From: JBBIRM01 sp037441765
Lineage (GTDB): Bacteria; Desulfobacterota; BSN033; UBA1163
Length of the DNA stretch: 16,285 nt
Direction: 5' to 3'
Assembly (NCBI GenBank): GCA_037441765.1
Contig: JBBIRM010000053.1
Location: 1-16,285, forward strand
Shown: positions 14,397-16,285 of the stretch, piece by piece
Layout: each line of letters opens with the position of its first letter
Numbering within the stretch: position 1 is the stretch's first letter
Position numbers and translations under genes: made by a program
Notes under the pieces: generated by a model
Databases searched by the model: none
The model's input: the letters and a program-made list of their open reading frames with translations, nothing else
Told to the model about the DNA's origin: nothing

Positions 14397-15665
14397 ATGG
14401 AAAAGAAGGTCAAAAATGATAAAGGTAGAATTAGTCGAAGGGCTTTTTTGAAAGTTGCGGGGATGGCCACTCTGGGCACATCTACGGTTGGATTTCCTGC
14501 AGTCCTAAGAGGTGCTGCTCCAAAAGAAATCCTCATCGGATCAATACATCCAATCACCGGTCCATTAGCTTATGATGGCACTTCACTTGCCCAGGCCGTT
14601 GAATTGGCTGCGGATCAGAAGAACGCAGCAGGTGGAATAAAATCAATGGGTGGAGCGAAATTAAAAGTTCTCTTAATGGATTCTGAGGGGAAACCTAAGG
14701 TGGGAGAGGCAGCTGCTGAAAAGTTGATTCGAGATGGGTGCATTTGCCTTCTTGGTACTTACCAAAGCCCTGTAGCTATGGTCACAACTCATGTTGCTGA
14801 AAGACATGGAATTCCACATCTTATCACAGTGGCAGTGGCAGATGAAATCTTGGAACGCGGGTTCAAATATACCTTCCGTGTACAACCAGATGCCACGAAC
14901 ATGGCCGAAATGACATGCAAATACATTCGTCAACTGTCAGAAAAATTTAACATATCCCTTAAAACTATATCTTGCATGCATATCGCCGGTTTTGGCGCAG
15001 TCGTCTACAATAAGTTAGTCAGATTTGCTCCGAAATATGGCTTTGAAACAATAGGTAATGTCTCTTATGGTATTGGAGTCTCTGATTTGACAACTGAAAT
15101 CTCTAAAATCAAAGCCATGAATGCCGATGTAATTGTAGATGTGGGTTATCTACCTGATGGGATTTTGAAAGTAAAGACATACTCTGATCTAAAAGTGGAA
15201 CCTAAAGGGGGGATAATAGGATGTGCAAATGGTGCATTCAGCAACCCCAGCATGGTGAAAGAGTTGGGGAGGCTGGCAGAATTTATTATGGATGGAAACT
15301 ATTGGCATAACCCCCGAAGTCCTCTCGCCAGAAGTGTCATCATAGAGTATAATAGAAGATATACAAAAGTTGTCTTTCAATCCCACGCGGTTCATGCATA
15401 TAATGCAACACTTGTGCTCATTGATGCATTGGAGAGAGTTGGCACCACAGATCCTGCAAAGTTACGTGATGCGATTGCTAGGACTTCTTTGAAAGAACAT
15501 ATTGCTCCAGGTGGACCTATTGAGTTTGATACAACCGGTCAGAATAAGAATGCATTAGCTACACTCCAGCAAGTCCAAAAAAGAGAAATTAAAGTTGTCT
15601 TACCTGATGAATACTCTGACGCCAAACCCATATATCCTATTCCTCCATGGAGTAGTAAGGCTTAA
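14397..15665 (+). CDS. ABC transporter substrate-binding protein, Tat-exported (LivK-like)
   Basis: The 422-residue protein belongs to the Peripla_BP_6 (LivK/HAAT binding protein) family. Its N-terminus has a twin-arginine signal, SRRAFLK (13-19), a hydrophobic stretch to about residue 37, and a likely cleavage near LRGAA. The mature part starts with ILIGSIHPITGPLA, then AADQKNAAGGI, LLMDSEGKP, the LLGTYQSPVA segment and a C-terminal IEFDTTGQNKNA. Tat export suggests folding before export; a lipobox is not visible. AGGAGG at 14383-14388 with 8-base spacing to the ATG gives strong translation, fitting the excess needed for a binding protein. It is the last gene of the operon and is followed by a hairpin. 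The ligand cannot be predicted from the sequence. Confidence 0.92.
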   Translation: MEKKVKNDKGRISRRAFLKVAGMATLGTSTVGFPAVLRGAAPKEILIGSIHPITGPLAYDGTSLAQAVELAADQKNAAGGIKSMGGAKLKVLLMDSEGKPKVGEAAAEKLIRDGCICLLGTYQSPVAMVTTHVAERHGIPHLITVAVADEILERGFKYTFRVQPDATNMAEMTCKYIRQLSEKFNISLKTISCMHIAGFGAVVYNKLVRFAPKYGFETIGNVSYGIGVSDLTTEISKIKAMNADVIVDVGYLPDGILKVKTYSDLKVEPKGGIIGCANGAFSNPSMVKELGRLAEFIMDGNYWHNPRSPLARSVIIEYNRRYTKVVFQSHAVHAYNATLVLIDALERVGTTDPAKLRDAIARTSLKEHIAPGGPIEFDTTGQNKNALATLQQVQKREIKVVLPDEYSDAKPIYPIPPWSSKA

Positions 15666-15680
15666 AAATGAATTAATTAA

Positions 15681-15703
15681 GGGGGAGGTCTCTGATCTCC
15701 CCC
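15681..15703 (+). terminator. Hairpin downstream of the operon, weak terminator type
   Basis: GGGGGAGGTC and GATCTCCCCC form a 10-bp stem with one G-U pair and a three-base loop (TCT), 15 bases after the binding-protein stop. Its stability and place point to transcription termination or mRNA 3'-end protection. No run of T follows (the next bases are AATCTCATACC), so intrinsic termination may be partial. Confidence 0.7.
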
Positions 15704-15827
15704 AATCTCATACCTTTAGGTAGATGACTTTTAAATCTTGAAGACAAATTTTCACAGATTATCGAAAGAATCATTTAATAAAAATATTCAAAAATTCATT
15801 TTTTTAAGAGTAAATATGATTTAGTAA

Positions 15828-16065
15828 ATCAAAGGGGTGAAATCTTTTATTTTGACAAATAGATTATTGTTTGATATAAAATGATCATGGGCCGGCAATC
15901 CAGGGCAGATTTAAAGCGATTCTCATAGGGGAAGACCCTTATTTGATGGAGTTGATTTTATATATTCATCTAAGCCATATTAGGAAGTATGAATGGGAGA
16001 TTAAAGAGGCTCTTTGGGCCTATAAAAGAGGAAATATATGGATAAGGTCAATTCCTCTATACTGA
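15828..16065 (+). pseudogene. Remnant of a REP-associated (Y1/IS200-like) tyrosine transposase
   Basis: From 15883 a frame reads DHGPAIQGRFKAILIGEDPY then LMELILYIHL, matching the well-known C-terminal core of RAYT/Y1_Tnp transposases (HxFQGRFKAILxxxDxYLLELxRYIHLNPVRA). The last part (to TGA 16063-16065) is degenerate. Upstream, in another frame, 15828-15881 encodes a segment ending FILTNRLLFDIK that plausibly continues it, so there is a frameshift around 15881-15883. The N-terminal catalytic HUH motif and the Tyr are not visible. The gene is dead and its terminal repeats are not recognisable. It marks past mobile-element activity directly beside the operon. Confidence 0.62.
15852..15880 (+). 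promoter_or_regulatory. Sigma70-like promoter match inside transposase debris
   Basis: TTGACA (15852-15857) and TATAAA (15875-15880) are separated by exactly 17 bases, and a TG one base before the -10 gives an extended -10. The match is among the best possible, but it lies within degraded transposase coding sequence and no intact gene follows within the window. A transcript would start near 15887 and cross the interrupted frame at 15989. It may be an accidental promoter. Confidence 0.35.
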
Positions 16066-16237
16066 AGTTGGCACAGACATCATTGTCTCCCTATCATTTG
16101 ATGAAAACACTGAATTTGGAATCAATGGGTTTATAATAATAAGAACCCCAAAATTTGAATTTGCTTTGTCTCCATATGAAAGGGGAGCCTGGATTAATTG
16201 GGATGAAGAAACTGACACTTTGGAGATTATTAAATAG
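15989..16237 (+). pseudogene. Small open frame broken by one TAA, unknown family
   Basis: An ATG at 15989 (with AGGA at 15982-15985) opens a frame of 82 codons that is interrupted by TAA at 16043-16045 (codon 19) and ends at TAG 16235-16237. After the stop the frame reads like a real protein: alternating hydrophobic strands (TDIIVSLSFDE, GFIIIRTPKFEFAL) and a closing WINWDEETDTLEIIK. No ATG, GTG or TTG start occurs soon after the TAA. I do not recognise the family; the ending faintly recalls the ETDTL motif of DUF2283 but the rest does not. It overlaps the degraded end of the transposase remnant. The rest of 15704-16285 shows nothing else I can support. Confidence 0.4.
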
Positions 16238-16285
16238 ATCACTTGTAAAGATAATGAAATGACATTTGTTTCAAACAACCGATCA

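Noticed and set aside
15883..15990. DHGPA motif as a citrate synthase/ATP-citrate lyase fragment
   Set aside because: The following QGRFKAIL and YIHL residues fit the Y1 transposase core much better and no citrate synthase residues follow.

Overview
The window is an AT-rich stretch (roughly 40% GC by eye) of what looks like a bacterial, probably anaerobic and uncultured, genome. The bacterial reading rests on strong GGAGG-type ribosome binding sites, GTG/TTG starts, tight co-directional gene spacing, a Tat-type signal on the solute-binding protein, and gene families common in anaerobic degraders (MmgE/PrpD, CitE-type lyase, stand-alone FAD_binding_2 flavoproteins, Liv transporters). The sequence alone does not fix the phylum.

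Left flank (1-1250): a decayed DUF4258 gene with two in-frame TAA codons (87-353), an intact DUF2283 gene (355-558), and an in-frame chimera of a DUF2283-like N-terminus joined to the C-terminal part of an MmgE/PrpD enzyme (591-1250). This looks like a dead toxin-antitoxin-like pair plus a deletion scar.

Core (1302-15665): about 14 kb, all genes on + strand, mostly overlapping or closely spaced, so probably one long operon. Order: ATP-grasp CoA ligase beta subunit; a small eight-cysteine Fe-S-like protein; CoA ligase alpha subunit with phospho-His; CitE/malyl-CoA-lyase-type lyase; MmgE/PrpD no. 1; a 35-codon stub; an FAD_binding_2 flavoprotein; MmgE/PrpD no. 2; a hydantoinase/dihydropyrimidinase-like amidohydrolase; an EthD-like small protein; and a complete branched-chain-amino-acid-type ABC transporter (LivH, LivM, LivG, LivF and a Tat-exported binding protein). 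A GC-rich hairpin at 15681-15703 closes the unit.

Right flank (15704-16285): gene debris, with a frameshifted remnant of a REP-associated (Y1) transposase and a small reading frame broken by one TAA.

Working model (inference): the Liv system imports a small ring amide/imide or carboxylic acid. The hydantoinase-like enzyme opens a C-N bond, the MmgE/PrpD enzymes and the flavoprotein rearrange, hydrate/dehydrate or oxidise/reduce the resulting di- or tricarboxylate, the SucCD-like ligase makes the CoA thioester of a hydroxy acid, and the CitE-like lyase splits it to acetyl-CoA (or propionyl-CoA) plus a 2-oxo acid, as malate-CoA ligase and malyl-CoA lyase do. The combination, with an Fe-S protein encoded between the two ligase subunits, matches no pathway I can name and is the best candidate here for an undescribed system. 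No RNA genes, CRISPR array or transcription factor were seen.
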